Assembly: GCF_965227735.1 (NCBI RefSeq)
Contig: NZ_OZ245776.1
Coordinates: forward strand, 4,588,001-4,652,000
Origin: Larkinella sp965227735
GTDB lineage: Bacteria > Bacteroidota > Bacteroidia > Cytophagales > Spirosomataceae
Reading direction: 5' to 3'
Length of the DNA stretch: 64,000 nt
Shown: positions 1-9,153 of the stretch, in pieces
Layout of the letters: the number at the start of each line of letters is the position of its first letter
Position numbering within the stretch: the first letter of the stretch is position 1
Program-made: the position numbers and the translations under genes
Notes under the pieces: model-generated
What the model was told of the DNA's origin: nothing
Database searches by the model: none
Seen by the model: only the letters and a program-made list of their open reading frames with translations

Positions 1-77
1 AAATACCGGGAAATTCCGCCGTAATTTTGCTGGGAAAAGGTTTGATGATCAAAGAAAATCTTCATGCAGGGATGCTT

Positions 78-1064
78 TCAGGGAAGCAGGTGCTTTTTGA
101 AAGTGGTTTTCATGTTCGTTAACCCAGTTCGCTTTTTAATATCCTCCACGCGCTGTTTAATGCGGGTTAGTTTCCGAAAATAGTGATGCAGCGAGTATTC
201 GGTGGCCTGACGATTCTCGATGATAAACCGGGGATGAATGATTTCGTTTAGCGGGTAGACCGGTTTATTCGCAAACGTCTCATTGTTGTCTTTGGTATGC
301 GTGGCCTCACCGCCAAAACCGATGTTGGAAATAAGATTCTGATTGGGGTTGACACACATTCCATTATTAGTCCAGATGGCATAACACCACTGGAAATCCC
401 AGGTGTTGATCAGCCCATTGTAGGTACCATCAAAGGAATCGTTCCAAAATTCCTGAACCTGGGGATCGGTGAAGATATCCGAAATCAGCTTCTGGTTTCT
501 AAATTCCGGATAAGTCGACATTGTCACGTCATACTTTTCCCAGGCCCGGCGCCAGCTTGCCCACCCCCAGACGTGGCAAATTTTGGAATAAAAATAGGAA
601 CCGTCGCCATATTGCCGCCCATTTTGCAAATTAATACCCCCAATGTGCATAATAGCGGTATTATTCAGGTGGTACCAGAGATTTTCGCGGCAAAAGGTAA
701 AAAAGGTTGGGTCGGGCAAACAATCATCCTCCAGAATAATGCCCATTTCTACCTGCCGGAAAAACCAGGTGATGGCCGTACTGACGGCATGTTTGCAGCC
801 CAGATTCTGCTCCTGAATCAATTGCTGAACCTGACAGGGCCAGTCGATTTCGTCCAGCAGGGCCTGGCATTGGGCCACTTGTTCCGCATCGGTGGGGTGG
901 TTGGGGCGGGGGCCATCGATCGATACAAACAATTCCCGGGGTTGGACCTGACGAATGCGTTCAAAAACCCGTCGGGCATGATAAGGCCGGTTAAACAAAA
1001 TAAAGAGAACTGGAATATCAAATTGAAGGGGCGCGTCGAACAGAGAGGCCTGAAGCGTTGTCAC
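78..1064 (-). CDS. Glycosyltransferase, nucleotide-diphospho-sugar transferase fold (copy 1)
   Basis: This 328-residue protein probably transfers a sugar from a nucleotide donor during surface polysaccharide assembly in the cytoplasm. The N-terminus reads IPVLFILFNRP, the opening strand of a GT-A fold, and ILEDDCLPDP near residues 111-119 supplies the acidic cluster E112-D113-D114 expected to bind metal and nucleotide sugar. A conserved block HVWGWASWRRAWEKY follows in the middle. There is no signal peptide or membrane segment. The next gene upstream (1233-2150) is a close paralog, so this is a tandem duplication; copy 1 has about 12 extra N-terminal residues and a basic C-terminal tail. It is last in the minus-strand polysaccharide cluster. 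Family assignment is strong; donor and acceptor cannot be told from sequence. Confidence 0.85.
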   Translation of the reverse strand: MTTLQASLFDAPLQFDIPVLFILFNRPYHARRVFERIRQVQPRELFVSIDGPRPNHPTDAEQVAQCQALLDEIDWPCQVQQLIQEQNLGCKHAVSTAITWFFRQVEMGIILEDDCLPDPTFFTFCRENLWYHLNNTAIMHIGGINLQNGRQYGDGSYFYSKICHVWGWASWRRAWEKYDVTMSTYPEFRNQKLISDIFTDPQVQEFWNDSFDGTYNGLINTWDFQWCYAIWTNNGMCVNPNQNLISNIGFGGEATHTKDNNETFANKPVYPLNEIIHPRFIIENRQATEYSLHHYFRKLTRIKQRVEDIKKRTGLTNMKTTFKKHLLP

Positions 1065-1232
1065 TGTATTTTGTTTATTTTGACGATATAAGGTACAAAA
1101 TAAACGATAAACTGATCAAAAAGGTTATTGAGCGGCAATTTCTGAACAAGCCGTAAATTTCCCAAACCATGATCCGCATTGACCCGGCTCAAAAGTGTAG
1201 AATTTCGCGTAAGACAGCAACGGTATTCGGGG

Positions 1233-2150
1233 CTACAGTTTCAGGCCAAGCCGTCTTTTCAAGCCTTCGGTTTTCAGGCTTACCCAGGTTGGTTTCTTAA
1301 AATATTGGTTATTGGAATATTCCGTTGCCGGAAGGTTTTCAATCAGGAAACTGGGATGTCGGATCTCGTTCAGCGGTTCCAGAGGCACGTTTGCCAGTGA
1401 GCCACCGTCGTCCAGCGTATGGGTGGCGGCAGTGCCAAACCCGATGTTGGAAACCAGATTCTGGTTGGGCGAAATGCAGAGGCCATTGTTGATCCAGATG
1501 GAATAACACCAGGGATAGGCCCAACTGTTGACCTGGCCCGCATATACGCCGTCGAACGCTTCCGTCCAGTACTCCTGAACTTTGGGATCGGAAAAAAGGT
1601 CGGCGATGCGGTTTTGCTTTCTAAATCCCGGATAGGTCGACATGCTTCCGTCGTATTTTTCCCAGGCCCTTCGCCAACTCGCCCACCCCCAGACATGGCA
1701 AATTTTGGAATAAAAATAGGAGCCATCCCCGTGCCATTGGCCATTCTGGAGGTTGGTTCCCCCAATGTGCAGGATCGAGGCATTGTTGCGGTGGTAATGC
1801 AGGTTTTCGCGGCAAAAGGTAAAAAAACTGGGGTCGGGCAGGCAGTCATCTTCCAGGATGATTCCCATTTCAACCTGCTGAAAAAACCAGCTAATCGCGG
1901 TGCTAACGGCTTTTTTGCAACCTAAATTCTGATCCTGGATGAGCCGGTGTACTGAGCAGGGCCAGTCAATGTTGTTAACCAAATCCAGGCATTCGGCAAC
2001 CCGCTCCGCATCGGTGGGGTGGTTGGGGCGGGGGCCGTCGATGGAAATAAACAATTCCCGGGGTTGAACCTGACGAATGCGTTCGAGTACCTGACGGGCC
2101 AGGTCAGGTCGATTGAACAGGAGGAACAGGATGGGAACGTCTAACGGCAT
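1233..2150 (-). CDS. Glycosyltransferase, nucleotide-diphospho-sugar transferase fold (copy 2)
   Basis: This 305-residue protein is a paralog of the product of 78-1064. By eye about two thirds of aligned residues are identical, including IRQVQPRELF, the NHPTDAE segment, the ILEDDCLPDP acidic motif (E100-D101-D102) and HVWGWASWRRAWEKY. It starts at MPLDVPILFLLFNRP, so the GT-A fold begins almost at once. It is separated from the flippase gene upstream by 232 bp with no recognisable gene. The role is presumably addition of one sugar to the lipid-linked repeat unit. The two copies differ most in the C-terminal 40 residues and in the segment before the last conserved block, where acceptor specificity might differ. 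That is inference. Confidence 0.85.
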   Translation of the reverse strand: MPLDVPILFLLFNRPDLARQVLERIRQVQPRELFISIDGPRPNHPTDAERVAECLDLVNNIDWPCSVHRLIQDQNLGCKKAVSTAISWFFQQVEMGIILEDDCLPDPSFFTFCRENLHYHRNNASILHIGGTNLQNGQWHGDGSYFYSKICHVWGWASWRRAWEKYDGSMSTYPGFRKQNRIADLFSDPKVQEYWTEAFDGVYAGQVNSWAYPWCYSIWINNGLCISPNQNLVSNIGFGTAATHTLDDGGSLANVPLEPLNEIRHPSFLIENLPATEYSNNQYFKKPTWVSLKTEGLKRRLGLKL

Positions 2151-2382
2151 CTTTTCACTACGTTTAGGGTGGTTACTGGAGGGGTGCGATGCTTCTCCCC
2201 GTTAAAAACAACGCCAAGGGTAAAGAATTCGGTATGGAATTGGGGCATTTTTGGCGAAATGAAGTTCAGGGCCATCCATCGAATTCATACTTCAGAAGAC
2301 AACATCTGGCGTAAAAGCGTTGTCAGGGCTGACTTCAAAACCGCTTTTTGCGTACCGCAGGGGCCTGGAAAAACGGGTAGGA

Positions 2383-3726
2383 TTACCGGGAGCGCCGTAA
2401 AAGATCCTTCAGGAAAGTCAGCTTTATCACGTCAATGAGTGCCGCAGACTGAGCGAAAAAAACCGGGCGGGCTTCCTCGATGAAGTAGTTCATGAAGTAG
2501 GCCGACATCATCTGGGCGAGCAGGGTGGCAATGGAGGTGCCGATGGCACCATAGTGAGGAATCAGAATCAGATTTAACAGAATATTTACCGTCGCTCCGG
2601 CGATGGTTTTCAACAGCAGCAGGCGCTGCCGATCGTGCAGAATGAACCAATAGCTGCTGCCAACGCCAATAAAAACAAATACGGCCGACCAAATGTGAAT
2701 AACCAGAATGTTGTCTACGCCGGTATACTGCTGCCCATAGAGCAGATTAACGAGAAAAGAAGACGAAAAGGTAATGAAAACCGCGATCAGGATGCTGATG
2801 GCAGCCAACAGGCTCAGCAGTTTTCGAAAAGCCCGCTGAAAGGCTTCCTCATTCTGGGTTTTCAGGGCAACAATGGTTGGGTAAAACGAGGAGGTGATGG
2901 CCGTAGCGATAAAATACCATACTTCCGACAAACGCAGGGCGGCACTAAACTTGCCTAACTCCAGGTCTGTAGCCAGTTCTTTCAGCATAAACTGGTCGGA
3001 GCGCATGTATATAAAAATGAAAAACTCCGAGATCATGAGCGGCCAGGACAACCGGAGCAAGCGGATCGCCAGTGCCCGGTTGAACCGCCATTGCAAAATG
3101 TGCTGCCCTTCTTCCCGGTTATAAATGAAAATCAGAATCAGGGCCGAGAGGGTGGCTTCCACGAAAACAACCGAGGAGAACGCTAGTAAACTGAAGTTAT
3201 TGGCCAGAAAATAAACCCGCAGCAGCGTCGATAGGGCAAAGGCAACGGATTTGGCAACGACCGACAGCCGGGATTTGACGCGCGACTGGAAATGCAGATC
3301 GATGACGTCCACGCTCTGGCAGATCAGCACCGAACTGGTGAACAGAACCATGGCCTGCAAAACCGGCTGATCGCTGTAGAGAAGCCGAATGGTAACTGCA
3401 ATTACAAACAGGGAAACCGCCCCGGCAATGAGCCGGAGAATGAAAGCCGTGCCGAGCAGTTGATTTTCGGCGTACTCACCTTTCCGGACAATTTCCGTAA
3501 TCAGGATGTTTGCCAAACCCAGCCCCGCCAGCGACATCAGCACCGTTGGAAAAACATTGGCAAAGTTGAGCAGACCAAACTGGGAAGGCCCCAGATACCG
3601 CGCCGACCAAACGCCAACCAGCAAAGCGGTAGCCATCCGAAAAATGCGGTCGAAGAAAACCCAGCCGGCATTGGCAAACGCTTTGCGGGCGGTTGCACTC
3701 AGCTTTTGGGGGCTTAGTTCAATCAT
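2383..3726 (-). CDS. Polysaccharide flippase, Wzx/MATE-like oligosaccharide transporter
   Basis: This 447-residue polytopic inner-membrane protein probably flips an undecaprenyl-linked oligosaccharide from the cytoplasmic to the periplasmic face. It opens with FANAGWVFFDRIFRMATALLVGVWSARYLGPSQFG, shown here in parts: the AxxxxGW start and the ARYLGPSQFG loop are hallmarks of the polysaccharide biosynthesis / MVF-type superfamily. About 12 to 14 hydrophobic helices follow, separated by short basic loops, and the last helices end near residue 430. The length is normal for Wzx. The gene lies 13 bp downstream of the GDP-mannose dehydratase stop/start junction, consistent with one transcript. A Wzy polymerase was not found in the window, so it may lie to the left or elsewhere. 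Confidence 0.88.
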   Translation of the reverse strand: MIELSPQKLSATARKAFANAGWVFFDRIFRMATALLVGVWSARYLGPSQFGLLNFANVFPTVLMSLAGLGLANILITEIVRKGEYAENQLLGTAFILRLIAGAVSLFVIAVTIRLLYSDQPVLQAMVLFTSSVLICQSVDVIDLHFQSRVKSRLSVVAKSVAFALSTLLRVYFLANNFSLLAFSSVVFVEATLSALILIFIYNREEGQHILQWRFNRALAIRLLRLSWPLMISEFFIFIYMRSDQFMLKELATDLELGKFSAALRLSEVWYFIATAITSSFYPTIVALKTQNEEAFQRAFRKLLSLLAAISILIAVFITFSSSFLVNLLYGQQYTGVDNILVIHIWSAVFVFIGVGSSYWFILHDRQRLLLLKTIAGATVNILLNLILIPHYGAIGTSIATLLAQMMSAYFMNYFIEEARPVFFAQSAALIDVIKLTFLKDLLRRSR

Positions 3727-3739
3727 ACCGGTTCGACAA

Positions 3740-4717
3740 TCAGGAGACGGTCGGATGAAGGACTCCGGTGAGCTGGGCTTCGACCATCAACCGGGCCACG
3801 TCCTCCATCTTGTGTTGGGCCTTCCAGCCAAAATGCCAGAAGGCTTTGGCGGGGTTCGCATTGCCTTCGGCCAGATCAGTAGGGCGGAAAAACGAGGAGT
3901 CGATCTGAACATGCTCTTCCCAATCCAGATTCACCTGTTCGAAAACGATTCGGATGAAATCTTTCAGTTTCCGGGTGTGTCCGGTCGCAATCACGTAGTC
4001 GTCGGGCTGGGGTTGTTGCAGCATCATCCACATGGCTTCCACATAATCGGGCGCCCAGCCCCAGTCGCGGGCAATGTCGATGTTTCCCAGCGTCAGTTTC
4101 TCGTTGCTGCCCTGCGCAATCCGGCAGGCGGCTGCCACGATTTTCCGGGTGACAAACCGCTCGGGGCGCAGGGGCGACTCGTGGTTGAACAGAATCCCGG
4201 TGCTGGCATACAACTGGTAGGCTTCGCGGTAATTAGCCACCTGCCAGAAAGCCGCGGCTTTGGCCACGCCGTAGGGGCTGCGCGGGCGGAAAGGCGTCTC
4301 TTCGTCGGCGGCCAGGCGGCCCGTATCGCCGAACGACTCGCTTGATCCGGCGTTGTATAACCGGATCGGAAGTTCACTAAACCGGATGGCTTCCAGCAAA
4401 TTCAGCGTTCCGATGCTGATGCTTTCCAGCGTTTCGACGGGTTGTTCGAACGACAATCCCACCGAACTTTGCCCCGCCAGATTATAGACTTCGTCGGGCC
4501 GGACTTTCAGTAACGTCTGCAAAACACTGCGGAAGTCGTTGATGTTGACCGACACCACCGACACCTGCGACCGGATGTTGAGTCGGGTCAGGTTGTTGAA
4601 CGACGACATCTGGGCATCGCGCGAACCGCCGTAAACTTCGTATCCTTTGGTCAGCAGCAGATGCGCCAGATAGGCTCCATCCTGTCCTGAAACCCCACAA
4701 ATCAATGCTTTTTTCAT
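3740..4717 (-). CDS. gmd: GDP-mannose 4,6-dehydratase
   Basis: This 325-residue short-chain-dehydrogenase-type enzyme converts GDP-D-mannose to GDP-4-keto-6-deoxy-mannose, the precursor of GDP-fucose, GDP-rhamnose or GDP-perosamine. The nucleotide-binding loop GVSGQDGAYL is at residues 8-17. NAGSSE at 122-127 and Y149-xxx-K153 in SPYGVAKA give the catalytic Ser/Glu/Tyr/Lys set. NHESPLRPERFVTRK further on is the GMD substrate-binding signature. Length is a little under the usual 340-370 residues. No GDP-fucose synthase (WcaG) or GDP-perosamine aminotransferase is adjacent, so the final sugar is unknown. The downstream flippase follows at 13 bp; upstream is a 95-bp gap filled by an inverted repeat. 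Confidence 0.9.
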   Translation of the reverse strand: MKKALICGVSGQDGAYLAHLLLTKGYEVYGGSRDAQMSSFNNLTRLNIRSQVSVVSVNINDFRSVLQTLLKVRPDEVYNLAGQSSVGLSFEQPVETLESISIGTLNLLEAIRFSELPIRLYNAGSSESFGDTGRLAADEETPFRPRSPYGVAKAAAFWQVANYREAYQLYASTGILFNHESPLRPERFVTRKIVAAACRIAQGSNEKLTLGNIDIARDWGWAPDYVEAMWMMLQQPQPDDYVIATGHTRKLKDFIRIVFEQVNLDWEEHVQIDSSFFRPTDLAEGNANPAKAFWHFGWKAQHKMEDVARLMVEAQLTGVLHPTVS

Positions 4718-4725
4718 ACGAATAT

Positions 4726-4812
4726 TCAGTTTACGGTTTACGGTTTTCAGTTTACGGTTGCTGACGCATACGAGCTACAGGACGCGTCAGTAAACTGAAA
4801 ACTGAAAACCGG
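4726..4812. repeat. Long intergenic inverted repeat (TTTACGG/GACGC family)
   Basis: The whole gap between the Wzz-like gene and gmd is an imperfect palindrome. The left arm (about 4741-4767) contains CGGTTTTCAGTTTACGG and CTGACGC, and the right arm (about 4783-4812) contains GCGTCAG, TAAACTGAAAACTGAAAACC. It starts directly at the 3' end of the Wzz gene. The same vocabulary (TTTACGG repeats and a GCTGACGC centre) recurs at 40971-41070 and 45984-46108, so this is a dispersed family. It would form a hairpin in the minus-strand transcript between two co-transcribed genes. Confidence 0.75.
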
Positions 4813-5925
4813 TTATTCCAGGCGATTCATATTCCCCAAAACGGTTTTTCCCAACGTCCAGCCCAGGCCGACAACCGCACCGGCCACTAAACCGGCCACC
4901 ACAATCAGCGTGCGTCGGGGGCCGTTGGGCCGTAGTGGTATGCGCGGAGGTTCCAGCATTTTGAAAACCGGCGTTTCTTCCTGCACCCGAATTTTGGCCT
5001 GTTCCAACTGCCGGGACAGATCGTTGTACACGGTTTGCGCCAGCAGAAATTCGGCTTGCAGCCGTTGCTCGCTGATCCGGGCCAAACCGCTGTAAAGGCT
5101 CCGGTTCCGGTCGCGGTAGCTTTCCAGGTCATACTCCGCCGTCTGGTACCGGCGCCGGGATTGCTCGACCTGCTGGGTCAGAAACCGCTCCTGATTCTTG
5201 ACTTTCTGCGTCCGGTAGCTGGTGATGTAGTTGGTCAGGTATTCAAGTGAAAACCGGGCGACAGTGGCCGCTACCACCGGGTCGGGCATGATTACTTCAA
5301 TGGTTACAACGCCGGTCCGCCGTTCGTAGGTGGTCGTAATGCGGCTGGTTAACAGAGCCGCCAGACCTTCCTGTTCGGGCGTAACCTGCAAGGCTTTGCT
5401 GTAGTTTTTAGGATCGGGCAACACCACCGGAACCGGTTTTGAGTCGTCGGCGGTGGTTTGTTCCGTGTTTCCGGTTAGTCGTTGGAAAGCCGTTTCCTCC
5501 CTCTGCCGTTTCAGGTAAGCCTGCAGCGGCAGCACGGTTTTGTAGGTTTTGGAATAAACCGGTTGCTTCAGAATCTGCAGGGCAAACGGAATGCTTTGGA
5601 GAACCTCCGGGTAGAGATCGGGCCGGATGCCATCACCGGCGGCATTGTCCATGCTGATGCCAGCCAGCCCGGCCAGCGATCCAAGATTGCCCATGCCGCC
5701 GGGGCTGCCTGCCGACACTTCAGGCATGACGGTAACCTCAGCCTTGTAGTCGTCTGGTTTGGAAAAACCGTAGTACAGCCCTGCCAGCGCGCCCAGCACG
5801 GCAAAAGCCAGCACGGCCAGACGGCTGCGCTGTAGAAATTTCCAGAGGTCACCGGGGCGGATCCGGATGAGATCATCATCGTCCATTTCTGACCCTGCTG
5901 ATGGTTTGTGCGTTGTTACTGACAT
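4813..5925 (-). CDS. Wzz/GNVR-type polysaccharide chain-length determinant
   Basis: This 370-residue inner-membrane protein is of the polysaccharide co-polymerase type that controls chain length and couples assembly to export. A cytoplasmic N-terminus (IRIRPGDLWKFLQRS) leads into a first membrane helix around residues 36-55. A large periplasmic domain follows with coiled-coil-forming stretches at roughly 235-310, then the proline-rich PRIPLRPNGPRRT and a second membrane helix near 342-362. No cytoplasmic tyrosine-kinase domain is fused, unlike Wzc. A Gly-rich patch (residues about 73-92) sits in the periplasmic part. It follows the SLBB export gene after 28 bp, as expected for a Wza/Wzz pair. 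Confidence 0.85.
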   Translation of the reverse strand: MSVTTHKPSAGSEMDDDDLIRIRPGDLWKFLQRSRLAVLAFAVLGALAGLYYGFSKPDDYKAEVTVMPEVSAGSPGGMGNLGSLAGLAGISMDNAAGDGIRPDLYPEVLQSIPFALQILKQPVYSKTYKTVLPLQAYLKRQREETAFQRLTGNTEQTTADDSKPVPVVLPDPKNYSKALQVTPEQEGLAALLTSRITTTYERRTGVVTIEVIMPDPVVAATVARFSLEYLTNYITSYRTQKVKNQERFLTQQVEQSRRRYQTAEYDLESYRDRNRSLYSGLARISEQRLQAEFLLAQTVYNDLSRQLEQAKIRVQEETPVFKMLEPPRIPLRPNGPRRTLIVVAGLVAGAVVGLGWTLGKTVLGNMNRLE

Positions 5926-5953
5926 GAAGCACGTACTAAATGGGGCGCTTTAC

Positions 5954-8374
5954 TTAAAACAAGCGAGCCAGATTGATAATAACGGTGGTCAGAGTCACGG
6001 TCATTGTGCCAATGACCGAAATAAGTCCAATTCGTTCCCCCGCCGTCAGCCGTCGGTCGTCGGTCAATGGCCCAAATGGCACGATAACGCGTGAGCCGGG
6101 TTCGATTTTGGGGTATTTCCTGAAAAACAAAAACCGCTTGGTTCGGTCTTTCAGTCCGTTGGCGTAGATCACATACGCTCTTTTCTGCCGGGCATTGTCG
6201 GTATAGCCCCCGGCCTGCGTCACATAATCCTTAAAATGAAAGCCTTCCGTAAAACTAACGGTCGACGGATTCAGAACGGCACCCTGAATGCTGACGGTTT
6301 CGGGGCGTTTCGGAATGATCAGCGAATCACCGACTTCCAGCAACAGGTTTCCCGATACGCCCGGATCTTCCAGAATGGCTCCCAGATCGGTCGCAATGGG
6401 AATGCCGCGCCGGGAAAACCGGGCTCCCGGCAGAAAAGCCCCCGATTTCAGGCCACCCACGCGCCGAAGCACATCGGAAATCCGTTCGGAGCGCGACTCG
6501 ATGGCGTAGTTGCCGGGGTGCATCACTTCGCCCAATACCGCCACATTCTGCTGAAGTTCGTAGCGGGGCGACGTTCGGACATACACCACATCGAACGGCT
6601 TGAGCGGAAACCGCGCATCGGCGGGTTGAAGATTCAGGGAGCGATCGATCGAAAACTGAAAAACCTGAACGGTTTCGCCACCGGTCATTTGGGTGCTATC
6701 TTCCCGAATCCGCCGGGCCACTTCAATCCGGGTGGGTGTGGCACCTTCCTGAAAACCGCCCGACAGCGCAATCAAATCAGTAACGGTCAGATTGGTTACG
6801 TACGGAATGGTGTCCGGCCGGTTCACGGCTCCCTCGATGCTGACGTAATACGGCTCGCGCAAATCGCGGACCGAATAAATATGCACACTGTCCTGCCGCG
6901 CCAGCGGAATGTCTTCCGTTTCGTTCCGCATCAGCCGCCCCACATCGAACGGAATGGCTTCCAGATCGGTGTTTTCGCGTTCACGGTACAAAACCGCCCG
7001 GTTCAGAAAAGCGTCTTTCCGCAGTCCTTCGGCCCGGTTGATGAGCGAACGAACGGACGTGATTTCGTCCCCCAGCGCATAATCGCCGGGCCGCATCACG
7101 GCACCGGATATCTGAATCCGGTTTTCATACCGGTTCAGGATTTCACCAGTCGTGTATCTGTCGCCAGACTGCGGAATGAAGGTCGCAATCTGCTCCTGCG
7201 TGATGGTTGAAATTCGCAACTCGCGGGGCGTGTTACGGCGCAGGGTGATCGAAAACGTGTAGGCCCGGTCCGTAAAACCGCCCGCAAAACTCAGAACATT
7301 CTTGAGCGTTTCGCCGGGTTTCACTTCATAAATGGCTGGCCGTTTGACCTGCCCGACCATTTCAACGCGAACCCCGTAATCGTTGACCCGAATCACATCC
7401 TGATCCAGCAGCCGGATGTCGTCTTTTTTGTCGGCCCGCAAAAGGTAGTCGTACAGGTCGATGGTGCGAATGACGCGGTTGTTGCGGATTACCTGAATAT
7501 CGCGGAAAGAGCCGGTTTCGGGGTTTGGGCCGCCCGCCAGATACAAGGCGTTGAAAGCCGTCGACAGCGACGAAAGCGTGTAGGTGCCGGGCATCACGAC
7601 TTCGCCCACCATCGTGACGCGGATGCTGCGGATGTTGCCCAGGGTCACGGAGGCATAGGTGCCGCTGTTGGGGCGGTTCAGACCCTGAAAAGCCTGCCGT
7701 AGCCGTCCGACAATCCGCTGTTCGGCCTGTTCGATGGTCAGACCACTTACAAAAATGGGTGCCAGGTTCAGCATCCGGACCGAGCCTTCGGGGCTGACAC
7801 GCAGCCGGAAACTTTCGGTGGAATTTCCGTAAATTTCCACCACCAGTTCATCGTCTGGTCCCACCACGTAATTCCGGGGCGTGGCAATGCGGAGATTCGG
7901 CTCAAAGGTGAGGGATGTTCCCTGAAACAAAGCTGCGCCAAAAATATAGGGTCGCCGGATGGTATCACGTCGCAGCATATTCAGGCTGTCGCCCGGCGCA
8001 TACGACCTTTGCGACAGTGTTCCCTGCTGGCTTCGGTTGATGAGGGTATCGCCGGAAATCTGCCCGGTGCGGTTCGATTGCTGGCGAATTTTTGCCATGC
8101 GCTGCCGCATTTTGGCAATATCGGTCAGCGTATATCCCTGAGACATAGCCGCCTGCTCGATTTGCATTTCGGTGAGCCCGCTGCTTTGCGCCCGCTGATA
8201 AAATTCAATAATCTGTTCGTCGTTCAACTGATCGGCCCGCGAAGGTTGCTGGGCAAAACCGGCGGTGACAGCTACCAGCAGGAAGAATAAAGACAGCACG
8301 GGCAGTTGTCGAAACAACAAAAACGGGGAGTCACAAAGTGTAAACCAGTATGATTGTGTTCTGCTACGGTTCAT
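5954..8374 (-). CDS. Outer-membrane polysaccharide export protein with SLBB domains (Wza-like)
   Basis: This 806-residue exported protein likely forms the outer-membrane channel for the exopolysaccharide. A hydrophobic signal segment lies near residues 23-41, ending VTAGFAQQ. The poly-export domain begins at about 155 with the typical YVVGPDDELVVEIYG. Several SLBB (soluble-ligand-binding beta-grasp) units follow, visible as repeats of the pattern hxGxVxxPGxYxL (e.g. VTMVGEVVMPGTYTL, IQISGAVMRPGDYAL, VAVLGEVMHPGNYAI). A final hydrophobic helix closes the protein (IGLISVIGTMTVTL). It is much longer than E. coli Wza (about 380 residues), which is normal for Bacteroidota homologs. It is the first gene of the minus-strand cluster and is preceded by a plausible promoter box. 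Confidence 0.9.
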   Translation of the reverse strand: MNRSRTQSYWFTLCDSPFLLFRQLPVLSLFFLLVAVTAGFAQQPSRADQLNDEQIIEFYQRAQSSGLTEMQIEQAAMSQGYTLTDIAKMRQRMAKIRQQSNRTGQISGDTLINRSQQGTLSQRSYAPGDSLNMLRRDTIRRPYIFGAALFQGTSLTFEPNLRIATPRNYVVGPDDELVVEIYGNSTESFRLRVSPEGSVRMLNLAPIFVSGLTIEQAEQRIVGRLRQAFQGLNRPNSGTYASVTLGNIRSIRVTMVGEVVMPGTYTLSSLSTAFNALYLAGGPNPETGSFRDIQVIRNNRVIRTIDLYDYLLRADKKDDIRLLDQDVIRVNDYGVRVEMVGQVKRPAIYEVKPGETLKNVLSFAGGFTDRAYTFSITLRRNTPRELRISTITQEQIATFIPQSGDRYTTGEILNRYENRIQISGAVMRPGDYALGDEITSVRSLINRAEGLRKDAFLNRAVLYRERENTDLEAIPFDVGRLMRNETEDIPLARQDSVHIYSVRDLREPYYVSIEGAVNRPDTIPYVTNLTVTDLIALSGGFQEGATPTRIEVARRIREDSTQMTGGETVQVFQFSIDRSLNLQPADARFPLKPFDVVYVRTSPRYELQQNVAVLGEVMHPGNYAIESRSERISDVLRRVGGLKSGAFLPGARFSRRGIPIATDLGAILEDPGVSGNLLLEVGDSLIIPKRPETVSIQGAVLNPSTVSFTEGFHFKDYVTQAGGYTDNARQKRAYVIYANGLKDRTKRFLFFRKYPKIEPGSRVIVPFGPLTDDRRLTAGERIGLISVIGTMTVTLTTVIINLARLF

Positions 8375-8396
8375 GCAGTGAGAAAAATCTGACCCA

Positions 8397-8404
8397 CAAA
8401 GTTA
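8397..8404 (-). promoter_or_regulatory. Putative -7 box upstream of the SLBB export gene
   Basis: On the minus strand the sequence TAACTTTG matches the Bacteroidota TAnnTTTG -7 consensus and lies 22 bases before the ATG at 8374, implying a short leader. A clear -33 TTG at the usual spacing was not seen, so this rests on the -7 box and its position only. Confidence 0.4.
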
Positions 8405-8530
8405 CGAATTGATTGATTCTCTGCCGCTTTTTATAGTCAATGGTCCAAAAGTGGCTTTTTATTTGAAAAAACCGCTATTTAGCCGAACTGTTTTCCGAAA
8501 TAATAACCGAACAAATAGAATATATCCAAG

Positions 8531-9040
8531 ATGGCTTTGATAAAATCCGTTCGCGGGATTCATCCGAAAATGGGTGACGAATGCTGGTTTGCCGATAACG
8601 CAACGATCGTTGGGGAAGTCGTGATGGGGCGAAATTGCACCGTCTGGTTCAACGCCGTGGTGCGGGGCGATGTGAACTCGATTACGATGGGGGATTATTG
8701 CAACGTTCAGGATGGAGCCGTTATCCACTGCACCTACCAGAAATTCAGGACGACCATCGGCAGTTATGTCTCGATTGCCCACAACGCCATTGTCCACGGC
8801 TGCACCATCGAAGACCAGGTTTTGATCGGCATGGGTGCCATTGTGATGGATGGGGCCGTGATTGGAACCGGTTCCATCGTTGCTGCCGGGGCCATTGTGA
8901 CCCAAAACACCGTCGTGCCGCCGGGAACCATTTATGCCGGTAATCCCGCCCGGTTTTTGAAAGCCGTAACGCCCGAACTGGGCGAGGTTTTTATGCGGAC
9001 GGCCAACAATTATGTCATGTATGCCAAGTGGTATGAGTAA
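8531..9040 (+). CDS. Gamma-carbonic-anhydrase-like hexapeptide-repeat protein
   Basis: This 169-residue left-handed beta-helix protein belongs to the gamma-carbonic anhydrase / PaaY / YrdA group. Isoleucine-patch hexapeptide repeats run through residues 15-145 (e.g. ATIVGEVVMGRNCTVWFNAV). The metal-binding histidines are recognisable in VIHCTY and SIAHNAIVHGCTI, and GNPARFLK closes the helix as in this family. There is no signal peptide, so it should be cytoplasmic. The reaction may be CO2 hydration or none: many YrdA-type members show no measurable activity. It is divergent from the polysaccharide cluster and followed by an inverted repeat, so it is probably monocistronic. Confidence 0.85.
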   Translation: MALIKSVRGIHPKMGDECWFADNATIVGEVVMGRNCTVWFNAVVRGDVNSITMGDYCNVQDGAVIHCTYQKFRTTIGSYVSIAHNAIVHGCTIEDQVLIGMGAIVMDGAVIGTGSIVAAGAIVTQNTVVPPGTIYAGNPARFLKAVTPELGEVFMRTANNYVMYAKWYE

Positions 9041-9045
9041 TGAAA

Positions 9046-9127
9046 TTGCCCCTAAATCCCCTGAAGGGGACTTGGACGCGAAATTCCACCAGATGCTAAA
9101 ATTCCACTTCAGGGGATTTAGGGGTAA
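9046..9127. repeat. Intergenic inverted repeat (CCCCTAAATCCCC family)
   Basis: Arms at 9046-9066 and 9107-9127 (21 bp, one mismatch) contain CCCCTAAATCCCCTGAAG and its complement, with a 40-bp centre. It lies 6 bp after the stop of the hexapeptide-repeat gene and could act as its terminator hairpin. The same arm words occur at 57340-57489, with longer and perfect arms, so this is a dispersed family. Confidence 0.8.
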
Positions 9128-9153
9128 CCAATAAAAGTCCTTTTAAACAAGTA

